A stretch of DNA of 64,000 nucleotides from Streptacidiphilus fuscans (GTDB lineage: Bacteria; Actinomycetota; Actinomycetes; Streptomycetales; Streptomycetaceae): positions 84,325 to 148,324 of the forward strand of contig NZ_JADPRT010000022.1 of the NCBI RefSeq assembly GCF_015690355.1, given 5' to 3'. Under the pieces are notes generated by a model. The model saw only the letters and a list, made by a program, of their open reading frames with translations, was not told where the DNA came from and searched no databases. Shown here in pieces: positions 23,524 through 33,185 of the stretch. The position numbers and the translations under genes are program-made. The stretch's first letter is position 1. Each line of letters starts with the position of its first letter.

Positions 23524-24495
23524 ATGGTCACCCTTCAGCGCCCGCCCCGGACCGCCGCCGTCCGGGGCGGAGCCCCCCGCGTTCCGAAGCGCAAGCGATC
23601 GGCCGACGGTCCGATGGAGCGTCAGCGCCGACGGATGTTCTGGCCCTTCACCGCCCCCGCTCTCATCGTCTACGCGACGCTCTTCCTCGCCCCGGTCGCC
23701 TTCGCCTTCTACACCAGCCTCTACCGCTGGGACGGCATGAGCGCGATGCAGTGGCGGGGCCTGACGAACTACCAGATGCTGTTCCTGGACCCCGACTTCC
23801 GCAGCTCGCTGGTCAACACCCTTGAGCTGATGGTCGTCGGCGGCGTGATCACCTTCGTCATCTCCTTCGCGCTGACCCTGGTGCTGCGGGAGATGCGGGC
23901 CCGGCTCTTCGCCCGCTCGGTGCTGTTCTTCCCCTCGCTGGTCAACGGCATGGTGTTCGGCATCGCGGCCGGATTCCTCTTCTCGCCCTCCGGTCCGGTC
24001 AACCACGCCCTGGAGTTCCTCGGGGTCACCACGCCGCCGAAGTGGCTGTCGACGGACAACCTGCTGCCGATGATCCTCGGCACCCTGGTGTGGACGGCGA
24101 CGGGCTACTACACCTCGATCATCATGGCCGCGGTCGACCAGATCCCGCCCTACCTCTACGAGGCCGCCGAACTCGACGGCGCGAACGCCTTCCAGCGGTT
24201 CCGGCACATCACCCTGCCGTGCGCGTGGGACGTGATCTCGGTCTGCGCGGTGCTCTGGACGGTCAGCTCCGTCAAGATCTTCGAACTGATCCTGCTCTTC
24301 GGCGGCAGTACCAACGCCTATCCGCCGGTCAGCAGTTGGAACACCGCGCTGTACGTGTACGCGGAGGCGTTCCCGCAGGCGAGCGTCCCCCGGCTGGGCA
24401 TGGCCACGGCCGCCGCGGTGGTCAGCCTGCTCATGGTCACCGTCGTCACGCTCGTGCTGCGCCGCCTGCTGCGCCGTGAGCCGATCGAGTACTGA
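23524..24495 (+). CDS. Sugar ABC transporter permease (MalF-type)
   Basis: 323 aa with a basic N-terminal extension and six hydrophobic segments. The EAA loop is YEAAELDGANAFQRFRHITLP near residue 215. Typical binding-protein-dependent permease 1 in a carbohydrate CUT1 importer. Follows the binding-protein gene by 3 bp and belongs to one operon with the next permease. Confidence 0.92.
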   Translation: MVTLQRPPRTAAVRGGAPRVPKRKRSADGPMERQRRRMFWPFTAPALIVYATLFLAPVAFAFYTSLYRWDGMSAMQWRGLTNYQMLFLDPDFRSSLVNTLELMVVGGVITFVISFALTLVLREMRARLFARSVLFFPSLVNGMVFGIAAGFLFSPSGPVNHALEFLGVTTPPKWLSTDNLLPMILGTLVWTATGYYTSIIMAAVDQIPPYLYEAAELDGANAFQRFRHITLPCAWDVISVCAVLWTVSSVKIFELILLFGGSTNAYPPVSSWNTALYVYAEAFPQASVPRLGMATAAAVVSLLMVTVVTLVLRRLLRREPIEY

Positions 24496-24592
24496 CCGCG
24501 TACTGGCCGCGTGCCGGCCGCGTACCGACCGTCACGACGCCCGCCGTGCCCTCGAACCACCCGTACTACCCGTACCAGAAAGGCGATCACCC

Positions 24593-25438
24593 GTGCGAAG
24601 CAGACGCAGCTCACCGGGACCGGCGACACGCATCGGCACGGCCGTCGTGTGGGTCCTGGTCGCCGCCGACCTCCTGCTGCTGCTGTGGGTCTTCCTGACC
24701 TCGCTGCGCAGTGGACCCGACATCCTCCGGCACGGCTTCGGTCTGCCGACCAGCCCGAAGCTCGGCAACTACACCACCGCGCTCGACTACGGCGGTTTTG
24801 GCCGCGCCGCCCTCAACAGCGTGCTCGTCTCCGTCGCCGCTGCGGCCGTCGCGGTGGCACTCGCCGCCCCGGCCGCGTACGCGCTGGCGCGGCGACGTTC
24901 GCGCACCTCGTCGGCGCTGACGATGACCTTCGCGCTGGGGCTGGGCGTTCCCGGCCAGGTGCTGGTGGTGCCGCTCTTCGTCGGCATGGCGAACCTCAAC
25001 CTGACCGACAACGACTTCGGCCTCGCCCTGGTCTACGTCGGTCTGGCGATGCCGTTCACCGTCTTCCTGCTGACCGGCTTCTTCGCCTCCGTGCCAGGCG
25101 CGTTGGAGGAGGCGGCGGTCCTCGACGGGGCCGGACCGCTGCGGAGCTTCGTGCAGGTCGTGCTGCCCGTCGCGCGGGGCGGGTTGATCACCGCGTTCCT
25201 GCTGCAGTTCATCGCCAACTGGAACGAGACGCTGTTCGCCATCGTCCTGACGAACAGTCAGAACAAGATCACCCTCCCGGTGGCGCTCGCCGAGTTCGTT
25301 GCCTCCCAGCAGTACAACGGCATGGACTACGGAACGATGTTCGCCGGCGTCTGCATCATCCTCGCCCCCATGATCGCGCTCTTCTCCTGGATGGGCTCGC
25401 GGATCATCTCGGGCATGACCGTAGGGATCGGCAAATGA
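24593..25438 (+). CDS. Sugar ABC transporter permease (MalG-type)
   Basis: 281 aa from a GTG at 24593 (AAAGG upstream). Six hydrophobic segments; the EAA loop LEEAAVLDGAGPLRSFVQVV is near residue 182 and a C-terminal MDYGTMFAGVCIILAPMI segment is typical of MalG. It ends in an ATGA overlap with the DUF5107 gene, placing that protein in the same operon. Confidence 0.9.
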   Translation: MRSRRSSPGPATRIGTAVVWVLVAADLLLLLWVFLTSLRSGPDILRHGFGLPTSPKLGNYTTALDYGGFGRAALNSVLVSVAAAAVAVALAAPAAYALARRRSRTSSALTMTFALGLGVPGQVLVVPLFVGMANLNLTDNDFGLALVYVGLAMPFTVFLLTGFFASVPGALEEAAVLDGAGPLRSFVQVVLPVARGGLITAFLLQFIANWNETLFAIVLTNSQNKITLPVALAEFVASQQYNGMDYGTMFAGVCIILAPMIALFSWMGSRIISGMTVGIGK

Positions 25439-27378
25439 CCCGCACCGGACGCCTTCTGACCTCCTCCACCCTCCGTTCCACGCACGGCTCCACGCTCCGC
25501 ACCGGCGTGTTGCGGATCGAGGGCACCGGCCATCCGGCCCCCGGAGTCCTGCCGATCCTGCACGGCATCCCCAAGCAGACCGCCGAAGGCGTCGGCGCCG
25601 ACGAGGAGATGCGCTTCGGCCTCGCCTACGGCGCGCCGCACTCGCTGCTGCCCTACACCCGCCAGAGCGACTACGACCGCCTGCGCGCTGAACGCGACCT
25701 CCCCACCGTCGTGCTGGAGAACGAGACGCTGACCGCCACGTTCCTGCCCTCCCAGGGCGGACGCCTGTGGTCGCTCGTCCACCGGCCCTCCGGATGTGAA
25801 CTCCTGCACCGCAACCGGCTCTTCCAGCCCGCCAACCTCGCCCTGCGCGACGCCTGGCTGGCCGGGGGAGTGGAGTGGAACCTCGGCACCACCGGCCACT
25901 GGCCGCTGACCTGCGAACCCCTGCACGCCGCCCGCGTCGTCGCCGAGGACGGCACGCCGGTGCTGCGCATGTACGCCTTCGAGCGGCTGCGCCGTCTGGT
26001 GCTGCGGATCGACACCTGGCTCCCGGCCGGGTCGCCGGTGCTCCTCGTCCGCGTCTCGATCCACAACCCCGCGCCCACCGAGACGCCGGTGTACTGGTGG
26101 TCCAACATCGCCGTGCCCGAGGACGCGGGCACCCGCGTGCTCGCCCCGGCCGACCACGCCTTCCACTGCGACTACGTCAGCGACCTGCGGCACGTCCCCT
26201 TCCCTGACGTCGAGGGAGCCGACGCGAGTTACCCGGGACGGGTGCGGCGGGCCGCCGACTACTTCCTCGACCTTCCGGCCGGTCAACGCCGCTGGATCGC
26301 CGCGCTCGACGCGAACGGCGCGGGCCTGGTGCAGGCGTCGACCCGACTGCTGCGCGGGCGGAAGCTGTTCTGCTGGGGCGCCTCGACCGGCGGAAAGCAC
26401 TGGCAGGAGTGGCTCTCCGGACCGGACGCCGCCTACCTGGAGATCCAGGCCGGGCTCGCCCGCACCCAACTGGAGCACCTGCCCATGCCCGGCGGCGCCA
26501 CCTGGGAGTGGACCGAGGCCTACGGCCTGCTGGAGACCGACCCGGACGCCGTCCACGGCGAGTGGGAGCAGGCTCGCACGGCAGCGGGCGAAGCCCTTGC
26601 CCGGCTCGTCCCGGAGAGCGTGTTGACCGAGGCGCTGGCCTGGGGCGCGGCTCTGCCGGAGCCCGAGGAGATGCTTTCGGCCGGTGACGGCTGGGCCGCG
26701 CTGGAGATCGCGGCAGGGGAGCTGCCCGCTTCGCCCCTGCTGCCGTTCGGGCTGTGCGGAGAGGCCCAGGAGCCCTGGCGCAAGCTGCTGACTGCCGGAG
26801 TCCTGCCGGTGTGCGACCCGCCCGCAGCGCCGGTCACGGGAGCGCACTGGCGCGAGCGGCTGGAACGGCTGGAGCGGCAGGCACCGGACTGGCACGCCAG
26901 CTACCAGCTCGGGCTGTTGCGCCTCGCCGACGGCGACGAGGAGGGCGCCCGGCAGGCGTGGAAGCGCTCCGCCGCGGAGCGGGAGACTCCCTGGGCCCTA
27001 CGCGCCCTCGCCTTCCTGGCCGCCGAGCCTGCGGAGGCGGCCGAGCTGCTTGTCCAGGCGCACCGACTCCTCCCCGAGCTCCGGGAGTTGACGATCGAGA
27101 CCCTGGCCGCACTCCAACGGGCGGACCGCCCGCGCGAGGCCCTCGCGCTCGTCGAGTCGCTCCCCGACGACGTCCGCGCCCACGGTCGGATCCGGCTGGC
27201 GGAGGCGACGGCGGCCCACGCCCTCGGCGACGACGACCGGGTCCGCCGTCTGCTGGCCGAGGGCATCCAGGTCGACAACATGCGGGAGGGCGAGGTGTCC
27301 CTGGACGCCCTCTGGCTCGCGGTCCACCCCGGAGAGCCGGTCCCGCCCCACTACGACTACCGCATGTCGGCGGAGTGA
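25435..27378 (+). CDS. DUF5107 domain protein with C-terminal TPR repeats (sugar-locus enzyme)
   Basis: 647 aa. The N-terminal about 330 residues are a beta-sandwich like those of aldose-epimerase-type domains (FLPSQGGRLWSLVH, WNLGTTGHWPLTC, VYWWSNIAVPE, KLFCWGASTGGKHWQEWL), i.e. DUF5107. From about residue 470 helical TPR-like units follow (YQLGLLRLADGDEEGARQAW, then LAFLAAEPAEAAELL). Start overlaps the permease stop by 4 bp. The family is often found in glycan-utilisation loci; activity is not established. Nothing suggests secretion. Confidence 0.75.
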   Translation: MTRTGRLLTSSTLRSTHGSTLRTGVLRIEGTGHPAPGVLPILHGIPKQTAEGVGADEEMRFGLAYGAPHSLLPYTRQSDYDRLRAERDLPTVVLENETLTATFLPSQGGRLWSLVHRPSGCELLHRNRLFQPANLALRDAWLAGGVEWNLGTTGHWPLTCEPLHAARVVAEDGTPVLRMYAFERLRRLVLRIDTWLPAGSPVLLVRVSIHNPAPTETPVYWWSNIAVPEDAGTRVLAPADHAFHCDYVSDLRHVPFPDVEGADASYPGRVRRAADYFLDLPAGQRRWIAALDANGAGLVQASTRLLRGRKLFCWGASTGGKHWQEWLSGPDAAYLEIQAGLARTQLEHLPMPGGATWEWTEAYGLLETDPDAVHGEWEQARTAAGEALARLVPESVLTEALAWGAALPEPEEMLSAGDGWAALEIAAGELPASPLLPFGLCGEAQEPWRKLLTAGVLPVCDPPAAPVTGAHWRERLERLERQAPDWHASYQLGLLRLADGDEEGARQAWKRSAAERETPWALRALAFLAAEPAEAAELLVQAHRLLPELRELTIETLAALQRADRPREALALVESLPDDVRAHGRIRLAEATAAHALGDDDRVRRLLAEGIQVDNMREGEVSLDALWLAVHPGEPVPPHYDYRMSAE

Positions 27379-27392
27379 GCTCCGCCCACTGA

Positions 27393-27475
27393 GCCGGGGG
27401 GGCCGCCCCCCCCGGGGGGGGGGGCCCCCCCCACCCACGGGGGGTTGCCGCACACCCACGGGGGGTTGCCGCACA
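27393..27475. repeat. Poly-G/poly-C hairpin followed by a duplicated 21-bp sequence
   Basis: After the DUF5107 stop, runs of 7-11 G and 6-9 C alternate (about 27,393-27,432) and can fold into a very stable hairpin. They are followed by two tandem copies of CCCACGGGGGGTTGCCGCACA. This could be a terminator, but the homopolymers may also be an assembly or sequencing weak point. The remaining DNA to 27,583 has no gene. Confidence 0.6.
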
Positions 27476-27583
27476 CACGAGCTGGTCGCGGCCGCTGAGG
27501 CGGCCCGGCCCGACCGGCGTCGGGACGACGCCGGTTCCCCCGGGGACGCCCTCCGCGTCCCCGACTCACCTGAAGGAGCCCTT

Positions 27584-29803
27584 GTGTCAGGTTCTCGAAG
27601 AAGAGCACTCGGCACGGTCGTCGCCATGGCCCTCGCCATAGCGGGCGGCACCGTCCTCGGCGTCGGCCACGCCTCGGCCGACCCGTCCAGCGCCACCTAC
27701 ACCGTCACCGTCGGCTCGACCGGGACGTACAACTACGCCGACGACACCCCGGCCGGCTCGTACCTGGACAAGGACGGGACGTTCTACTTCCAGGAGTCCG
27801 ACTCGCTCTACGGCGCGACCGACTCCCGGCAGTGGAGCTTCTACACCGGCAGCAACTTCGACACCGCGACCGCGGACTCGACGCTGGACAACTCCGTCAA
27901 CCCCGCCAACTCGCAGGACAGCAACGCCAACACGACCTGGCGCTGCAACAACAGCCCGACCGGCCTGACGGCCACCTCCGCCCCGTCGGGCTCGGGCTAC
28001 GCGCAGCCCAACTACTGCGACCTCGTCGGCGTCTGGGTCGACCCGGACACCGGCGACTGGTACGGCCTGGTGCACAACGAGTTCACCCCCGAGCCGTTCG
28101 GTGACGGGCTGCACTACGACGCGATCGACTACGCCAAGTCCACGGACGAAGGCAAGACGTGGACCATCGAGGGCCACGCGATCACGTCCCCGTACAGCAC
28201 CCAGCGCGGTGACACGACCGCGTTCCCCAACCAGACGTACGACTACGGCGACGGCGACCCGCGTCTCTACGTCGACTACGCGTCCGGGTACTTCTACGTC
28301 TACTACGGCTCCCGGATCATCCCCAAGGGCGGCGTCGGCGGCAGCAACGGCGGCCTGGCGCACGTCGCCCGCGCGCCGATCTCCGGCAAGATGGCCGCCG
28401 GGACCTGGCAGAAGTGGTACGACGGCTCCTGGACCCAGGCCGGCATCGGCGGGCTGGAGAGCAACATGGTCCCGGCCACCAGCAGCAACCCCAACGGGTA
28501 CACCGCACCGTCGAGCGACTACAGCCCGGCCACCACCGGGACCGTGGACCAGCAGATCGCGGCCGGCACCCTGCCCGCCAAGTCGCAGCTGTTCATCATG
28601 AACATCACCTACGACGCCTACCTCGGCCTCTACATCGGAGAGCCGGAGAACGCGACCAACTCCGCGGCGGCGCAGCAGTTCTACGTCACCGACAACCTGG
28701 CCACGCAGAAGTGGTACCTGGCCGGTGACACCGGCACCTACACGGACCAGTCCTGGTACCGCTGGTTCCTCGACGGCGCCAACGCCACCAGCTCGACCGT
28801 CGTGGGCAAGACCTTCCGCTCCTACTGCGCCATCTCCTGCAACAGCGGCGACGGCGAGTACGCCAACGTGACGGTGGACTCCTCGGCCCCGGCCGCCGCG
28901 CCGTTCGACCCGACGAAGACGTACACCATCGCCAGCGGCGACGGCCGGGTGCTGACCCAGGTCTCCGGCAGCTCCGCCACCACCTCCGAGACCGCCGCCA
29001 CCGGATCGACGCTGGAGGACTGGTCGTTCGCGAGCGACGGCGACGGCTCCTACCGGATCACCAACGCGTCGAGCGGACAGTTGCTCGGCGTCGACTCGAC
29101 GCAGACCACCAGCCGCGCCTGGGGCACCGCCCCCACCACGACCGGCGTCGGCACGGGCGGGGTGAGCGTCGGTCAGGAGTGGTTCGTCATCCCCAGCAGC
29201 GACGGCAGCGGCACCTACCGGCTGGTCAACCGCTACAGCGGACTGGTCCTCGGCCTCTCCGCCGACAACGGCGGCTACGCCGAGACCACCCCGGCCCGGT
29301 ACTGGACCAACACCACCGGCAACAGCGTCGGCGGCGACCGCACGGCCGCCCAGCAGACGCTGAGCATGACCGCCGTCGGCACGGTCCCCGCCAACCTGAA
29401 CGGCGCCCACACGTTGACCACGAACGGCATGGCACTGGACGACGCCAACGGCAGCACCGCGCCCGGCAACCAGTTCATCACCTGGACCCCGACCGGTGCG
29501 TCCAACCAGAGCTGGCAGTTCACCTTGCAGCCGGACGGCTCCTACCAGATCGTCAATGTCCACTCCGGCCTGTGCGCGGACGACGACGGCGGAGCCACGA
29601 AGGCCGGCACGCCGGTGATCCAGTGGACCTGCACCGGCGCGAGCAACCAGGACTGGATCGTCACCAAGCAGGCCGGCGGCAGCTACACCGTCACCAACGA
29701 GCACAGCGGCCTGCTGCTCACCACCGCCTCGACGAGCGCGGGCGCGGCGGTCACCCAGCAGCCGAACTCCGGCTCGTCGCTCCAGCAGTGGACGTTGTCC
29801 TGA
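27584..29803 (+). CDS. Secreted beta-propeller-like protein with two ricin-type lectin modules
   Basis: 739 aa, GTG start with AAGGAG upstream. A Sec signal peptide (basic start, ALAIAGGTVLGVG, cut near HASA) precedes a Tyr/Asp/Gly-rich domain of about 400 residues (DPRLYVDYASGYFYVYYG, WYDGSWTQAGIGG, FIMNITYDAYLGLYIG) resembling five-bladed propeller glycosidase-like domains, though I cannot name the family. Two ricin B-type (beta-trefoil) lectin regions follow, with QxW-type ends (LEDWSF, QEWFV, NQSWQF, NQDWIV, LQQWTL). Likely binds and possibly cleaves a polysaccharide outside the cell; part of the locus with GH95. Confidence 0.75.
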   Translation: MSGSRRRALGTVVAMALAIAGGTVLGVGHASADPSSATYTVTVGSTGTYNYADDTPAGSYLDKDGTFYFQESDSLYGATDSRQWSFYTGSNFDTATADSTLDNSVNPANSQDSNANTTWRCNNSPTGLTATSAPSGSGYAQPNYCDLVGVWVDPDTGDWYGLVHNEFTPEPFGDGLHYDAIDYAKSTDEGKTWTIEGHAITSPYSTQRGDTTAFPNQTYDYGDGDPRLYVDYASGYFYVYYGSRIIPKGGVGGSNGGLAHVARAPISGKMAAGTWQKWYDGSWTQAGIGGLESNMVPATSSNPNGYTAPSSDYSPATTGTVDQQIAAGTLPAKSQLFIMNITYDAYLGLYIGEPENATNSAAAQQFYVTDNLATQKWYLAGDTGTYTDQSWYRWFLDGANATSSTVVGKTFRSYCAISCNSGDGEYANVTVDSSAPAAAPFDPTKTYTIASGDGRVLTQVSGSSATTSETAATGSTLEDWSFASDGDGSYRITNASSGQLLGVDSTQTTSRAWGTAPTTTGVGTGGVSVGQEWFVIPSSDGSGTYRLVNRYSGLVLGLSADNGGYAETTPARYWTNTTGNSVGGDRTAAQQTLSMTAVGTVPANLNGAHTLTTNGMALDDANGSTAPGNQFITWTPTGASNQSWQFTLQPDGSYQIVNVHSGLCADDDGGATKAGTPVIQWTCTGASNQDWIVTKQAGGSYTVTNEHSGLLLTTASTSAGAAVTQQPNSGSSLQQWTLS

Positions 29804-29825
29804 CACACCGTCACTGACGCGACAC

Positions 29826-29865
29826 CCCGGGGCCGCTGCCGTTCCTGCGCGGCGGCGGCCCCGGG
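29826..29865 (+). terminator. Terminator after the secreted lectin gene
   Basis: Arms of CCCGGGGCCGC and GCGGCCCCGGG with a loop of about 18 bases, 22 bp after the stop codon. Confidence 0.65.
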
Positions 29866-29905
29866 CTCAATTTCTCCCGCCTTCTCTTCGATCGGAGCGG
29901 AATCC

Positions 29906-32296
29906 TTGTCGACGCATGACCAGACGGCCGACCGGCTGTGGTACCGGCAGCCCGCCGACACCTTCCTCCAGGCCCTGCCGCTCGGCAACGGCCGGTTGGG
30001 CGCGATGGTCTACGGCGGAGTCGACACCGAGACGGTCGAACTGAACGCCGACACCCTCTGGTCCGGCGGCCCCGGACGCCACGACCGAGCTGGGGCCGCC
30101 GAACTCCTACCGTCACTGCGACGCGCGGTGCTGCACGGTCGCGACCCCGTCGAGGCGGACCGGATCGCCGCTCGGATGCAGGGCCCGTTCATCGAGGCCT
30201 ACCAGCCGCTGGCCACGCTGGTCCTGGACTCCGGCACCGTCTCCCAAGTCGTCGACTACCGACGGACGCTGGACCTCGGCGACGCGGTGCACACGGTCGC
30301 CTACGAGGCGGGCGGAGTGCGGTTCGTCCGCGAGGCGTTCGTGTCGGCCCCGGCGGGCGTGATGGTCCTGCGCCTGCACAGCGACACCCCGGGGCGGCTG
30401 GGCTTCACGGCCCGCTTCACCAGCGCGCACCCCGGCACGGCCGTCGAGGCCGCCGGGCAGACGCTGGTGACCCAGGGCCGCGCCCCCGCCCACCTCGCCT
30501 TCGGCGAGGACGCACCGGCGTACTACCGCCCTGACGAGGGAACGGGGTTCGCGGCAGGCCTGCGCGTCCGCTGCGACGGTGGACGCATGAACGCCGAGTC
30601 CGACCGGCTGACGGTGGCGGACGCCACCGAGGCCACACTCGTCATCGCCGTCGGCACCGGCTACCAAGGCTGGAAGCAGCAGCCGGCAAGCCCCAACGCG
30701 GCGCGCAGCGAGGTCACCGAGCGCCTCGACGCCGTGGGGGAGCGGAGTTGGGACGACCTGCTCGCCGACCACCTGGCCGACCACCGCGCACTGTATGGCG
30801 GTGTGACGCTGCGGCTGCCCGACCCGCCGGAGGCCGCAGCCCTACCGACCGACGAGCGCCTCTCCGCTGTCCGCGCCGGAGCGCACGACCCGGGGCTCAC
30901 CGCCCTCCTCTTCGCCTACGGCCGCTACCTGCTCGTCGCCTCCTCCCGCCCCGGCACCCAGCCCGCGACCCTGCAGGGCATCTGGAACCGGGAGATCGCC
31001 GCGCCGTGGAACTCCAACTGGACCACGAACATCAACCTGCAGATGAACTACTGGCCCGCCGAGACCACCGGACTCGCCGTCTGCCACGAGCCGCTCTTCG
31101 ACCTGGTCGCCGACCTCACCGAGGCCGGTGCGGCGACGGCCGAGACCCACTACGGCGCGGGCGGCTGGGTCTGCCACCACAACGTCGACCTCTGGCGCTC
31201 CACCAGCCCGGTGGCGGGCGACCCCGTCTGGGCCACCTGGCCGATGGCCGGGTCCTGGCTGGCCGCCCACCTGTGGCAGCACTACCAGTTCGGCGGCGAC
31301 CTGCGCTTCCTCGCCGAGCGCGCCTATCCGGCGATGCGCGGTGCCGCGAGGTTCCTGCTGGACCTGCTGACGGAGGACGGCGAGGGCAACCTCGTCACCT
31401 GCCCGTCCACCTCACCCGAGCACCACTTCCGCACCGCTGACGGTTCGTTGGCAGCCGTCTCCGCCGGGTGCACCATGGACTTCTGGCTCACCTGCGAGCT
31501 CTTCGACGCGGTCGAGGAGGCGGCCGCGACCCTCGACACCGACCACGGCTTCACCGCCGAACTCGCCGCGGCCCGCAAACGGCTGCGTCCGCCCGCGCTC
31601 GCCGACGACGGACGGTTGCTGGAGTGGCGCGAGGACCTCCCGGAGGAGGACCCCGGACACCGGCATCTCTCCCTCCTCTACGGCCTCTACCCCGGCTCCG
31701 CGATCGACCCCGTCACCGACGCAACGTGGATCGAACCCGCCCGCAAGGCCCTGACCCGTCGTCTGGAGCACGGCGGAGGGGGCACGGGATGGAGCCTGGC
31801 CTGGGTGGCCGCACTGGCCGCTCGTCTCGGTGACGCGCCGCTCGCCGCACACAGCATCCACCGCTTCCTCACGACCTCGACCGCGCCCAACCTCTTCGGC
31901 CTCCACCCGCCGGACCTGTTCCAGATCGACGGCAACCTCGGCGTCAGCGCCGCCATCGCCGAGCTGCTGGTCCAGTCCCACAACGGCGTGCTGCGCCTGC
32001 TGCCGGCCCTGCCGTCGGAGTGGCCGATGGGCTCGGTCACCGGCCTGCGGGCGAGGGGCGGGGTCACCGTCGACCTCCGCTGGCGCGACGGCGCTCTGAC
32101 CGGTGCCAGACTCACCACGTCCCGCCCCGACACGGTCGTGGTGGTGGCCTGCGCGCACACGAGCGAGTCGCCGCGGCTCACCCGCGACGACGGAACAGTC
32201 GTCCTCCCTGACGCGCGTCGTCCCCTCGAGACCGGCGGCGAGCTGGTCACCTTCCGCGTCGCCACTCCGGGGAGCTGGCACCTCGGCACCCTTTGA
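29906..32296 (+). CDS. Glycoside hydrolase family 95, alpha-L-fucosidase type
   Basis: 796 aa, TTG start (GGAG upstream), no signal peptide. Family landmarks: LWYRQPADTFLQALPLGNGR at the N-terminus, ELNADTLWSGGP, the (alpha/alpha)6 barrel with the substrate asparagines in WTTNINLQMNYWPAE, the catalytic glutamate in PSTSPEHHF, and FQIDGNLG with the catalytic aspartate near residue 672. GH95 enzymes cleave 1,2-alpha-L-fucosides (some act on galactosides) by inversion. Being cytoplasmic, it would act on oligosaccharides brought in by the ABC importer upstream. Confidence 0.9.
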   Translation: MSTHDQTADRLWYRQPADTFLQALPLGNGRLGAMVYGGVDTETVELNADTLWSGGPGRHDRAGAAELLPSLRRAVLHGRDPVEADRIAARMQGPFIEAYQPLATLVLDSGTVSQVVDYRRTLDLGDAVHTVAYEAGGVRFVREAFVSAPAGVMVLRLHSDTPGRLGFTARFTSAHPGTAVEAAGQTLVTQGRAPAHLAFGEDAPAYYRPDEGTGFAAGLRVRCDGGRMNAESDRLTVADATEATLVIAVGTGYQGWKQQPASPNAARSEVTERLDAVGERSWDDLLADHLADHRALYGGVTLRLPDPPEAAALPTDERLSAVRAGAHDPGLTALLFAYGRYLLVASSRPGTQPATLQGIWNREIAAPWNSNWTTNINLQMNYWPAETTGLAVCHEPLFDLVADLTEAGAATAETHYGAGGWVCHHNVDLWRSTSPVAGDPVWATWPMAGSWLAAHLWQHYQFGGDLRFLAERAYPAMRGAARFLLDLLTEDGEGNLVTCPSTSPEHHFRTADGSLAAVSAGCTMDFWLTCELFDAVEEAAATLDTDHGFTAELAAARKRLRPPALADDGRLLEWREDLPEEDPGHRHLSLLYGLYPGSAIDPVTDATWIEPARKALTRRLEHGGGGTGWSLAWVAALAARLGDAPLAAHSIHRFLTTSTAPNLFGLHPPDLFQIDGNLGVSAAIAELLVQSHNGVLRLLPALPSEWPMGSVTGLRARGGVTVDLRWRDGALTGARLTTSRPDTVVVVACAHTSESPRLTRDDGTVVLPDARRPLETGGELVTFRVATPGSWHLGTL

Positions 32297-32314
32297 AGGT
32301 CACCCGGTGAGAAA

Positions 32315-32397
32315 TCGAGGAACGCGGACGGCGGATCACCGAGTGGCTCCACGACTACCTCGCCCGTCGGGGTGAGGCTGTACTCGACGTGTCCGGC
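32315..32397 (-). pseudogene. Possible remnant of an HxlR-type regulator
   Basis: On the minus strand, 32,362-32,391 reads HVEYSLTPTG, the conserved wing of HxlR proteins (compare HVEYSLTALG in the intact HxlR at 40003-40380). The reading continues only briefly and has no start or HTH, so this could be a short fossil or chance. Between GH95 and the GAP exporter gene. Confidence 0.25.
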
Positions 32398-32457
32398 GGC
32401 CGAAGCCCGTCGCCGGGATCTTCGACCCGACCGATTCTCCCAGGGAGCTCGCCTTCG

Positions 32458-33105
32458 ATGCTTCTCGACCTCTTCATCATCGGCGTGGCCATCACGTTGG
32501 GGCCCCTGCACAACACCGGATTCATCCTGATCCTCACCGCGGATCGCGGCGTACGGAAGGGCCTGGCCTTCATCCTCGCCTGGCTGGCCTGCCTGGTCGT
32601 CGTCATCGCGCTGGTCCTGCTCGGCACGGGCGGCACTCCGCCGCGGCCGCACACTGTGCCCTCGTCCGTGGCCGAGGCGGTCAAGCTGGCGATCGGCCTC
32701 GCTCTCATCTGCTTCGGCGAGTACAAGCGGCGCAAGGCCGCCGGAAAGCCGCGCACACCCCCCACGTGGTTGGGGCGTCTCCACGACGTGTCGGCCTGGA
32801 CGGCAGCCGGATTCGGGATCTTCCTGCAGCCTTGGGGCATGGTGGCGGCCGCCGCCGCGATCGTCGTGGGGGCCAAGGTGTCGAGCGTCGCCTCGTATCT
32901 GGCGCTGATGGGCTTCTGCCTGCTCGCCTCGGCGAGCATTCTCGTCATGGAGTTGTGCACGGCGTTCGCGCCGGAGGCTGCCGGCCGGCAGCTCGACCGG
33001 GTGCGTGTGTGGCTGGACGATCACACCGACCAGGCCGTGGTGGTGATCTCCCTCCTGGCGGGCCTCTGGTTGGTGAGCAAGAGCATCTACCAACTCGTCA
33101 CCTGA
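32458..33105 (+). CDS. GAP family membrane protein (LysE-superfamily, Sap/GPL-addressing type)
   Basis: 215 aa with about six hydrophobic segments, ATG at 32458. Features of the GAP family: LGPLHNTGFILILTADRG at the N-terminus, a Lys/Arg-rich loop after the third helix (YKRRKAAGKPRTPPTWLGRL) and a final helix ending in SKSIYQLV. GAP proteins are actinobacterial relatives of LysE implicated in export of lipids or peptides. No obvious partner gene nearby. Confidence 0.7.
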   Translation: MLLDLFIIGVAITLGPLHNTGFILILTADRGVRKGLAFILAWLACLVVVIALVLLGTGGTPPRPHTVPSSVAEAVKLAIGLALICFGEYKRRKAAGKPRTPPTWLGRLHDVSAWTAAGFGIFLQPWGMVAAAAAIVVGAKVSSVASYLALMGFCLLASASILVMELCTAFAPEAAGRQLDRVRVWLDDHTDQAVVVISLLAGLWLVSKSIYQLVT

Positions 33106-33185
33106 GCCGGGGGGAAGGAGGAGCGGAGGCCCCGACGGCGCGCTGTCGGCGGGCCGACACGCGGTGCCTGTGGTCAGCTGGACCC

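Noticed and set aside
27587..29806. Minus-strand frame of 739 codons opposite the secreted lectin gene
   Set aside because: Exactly mirrors the plus-strand gene; no signal peptide or motif, Val/Gly/Arg-rich.
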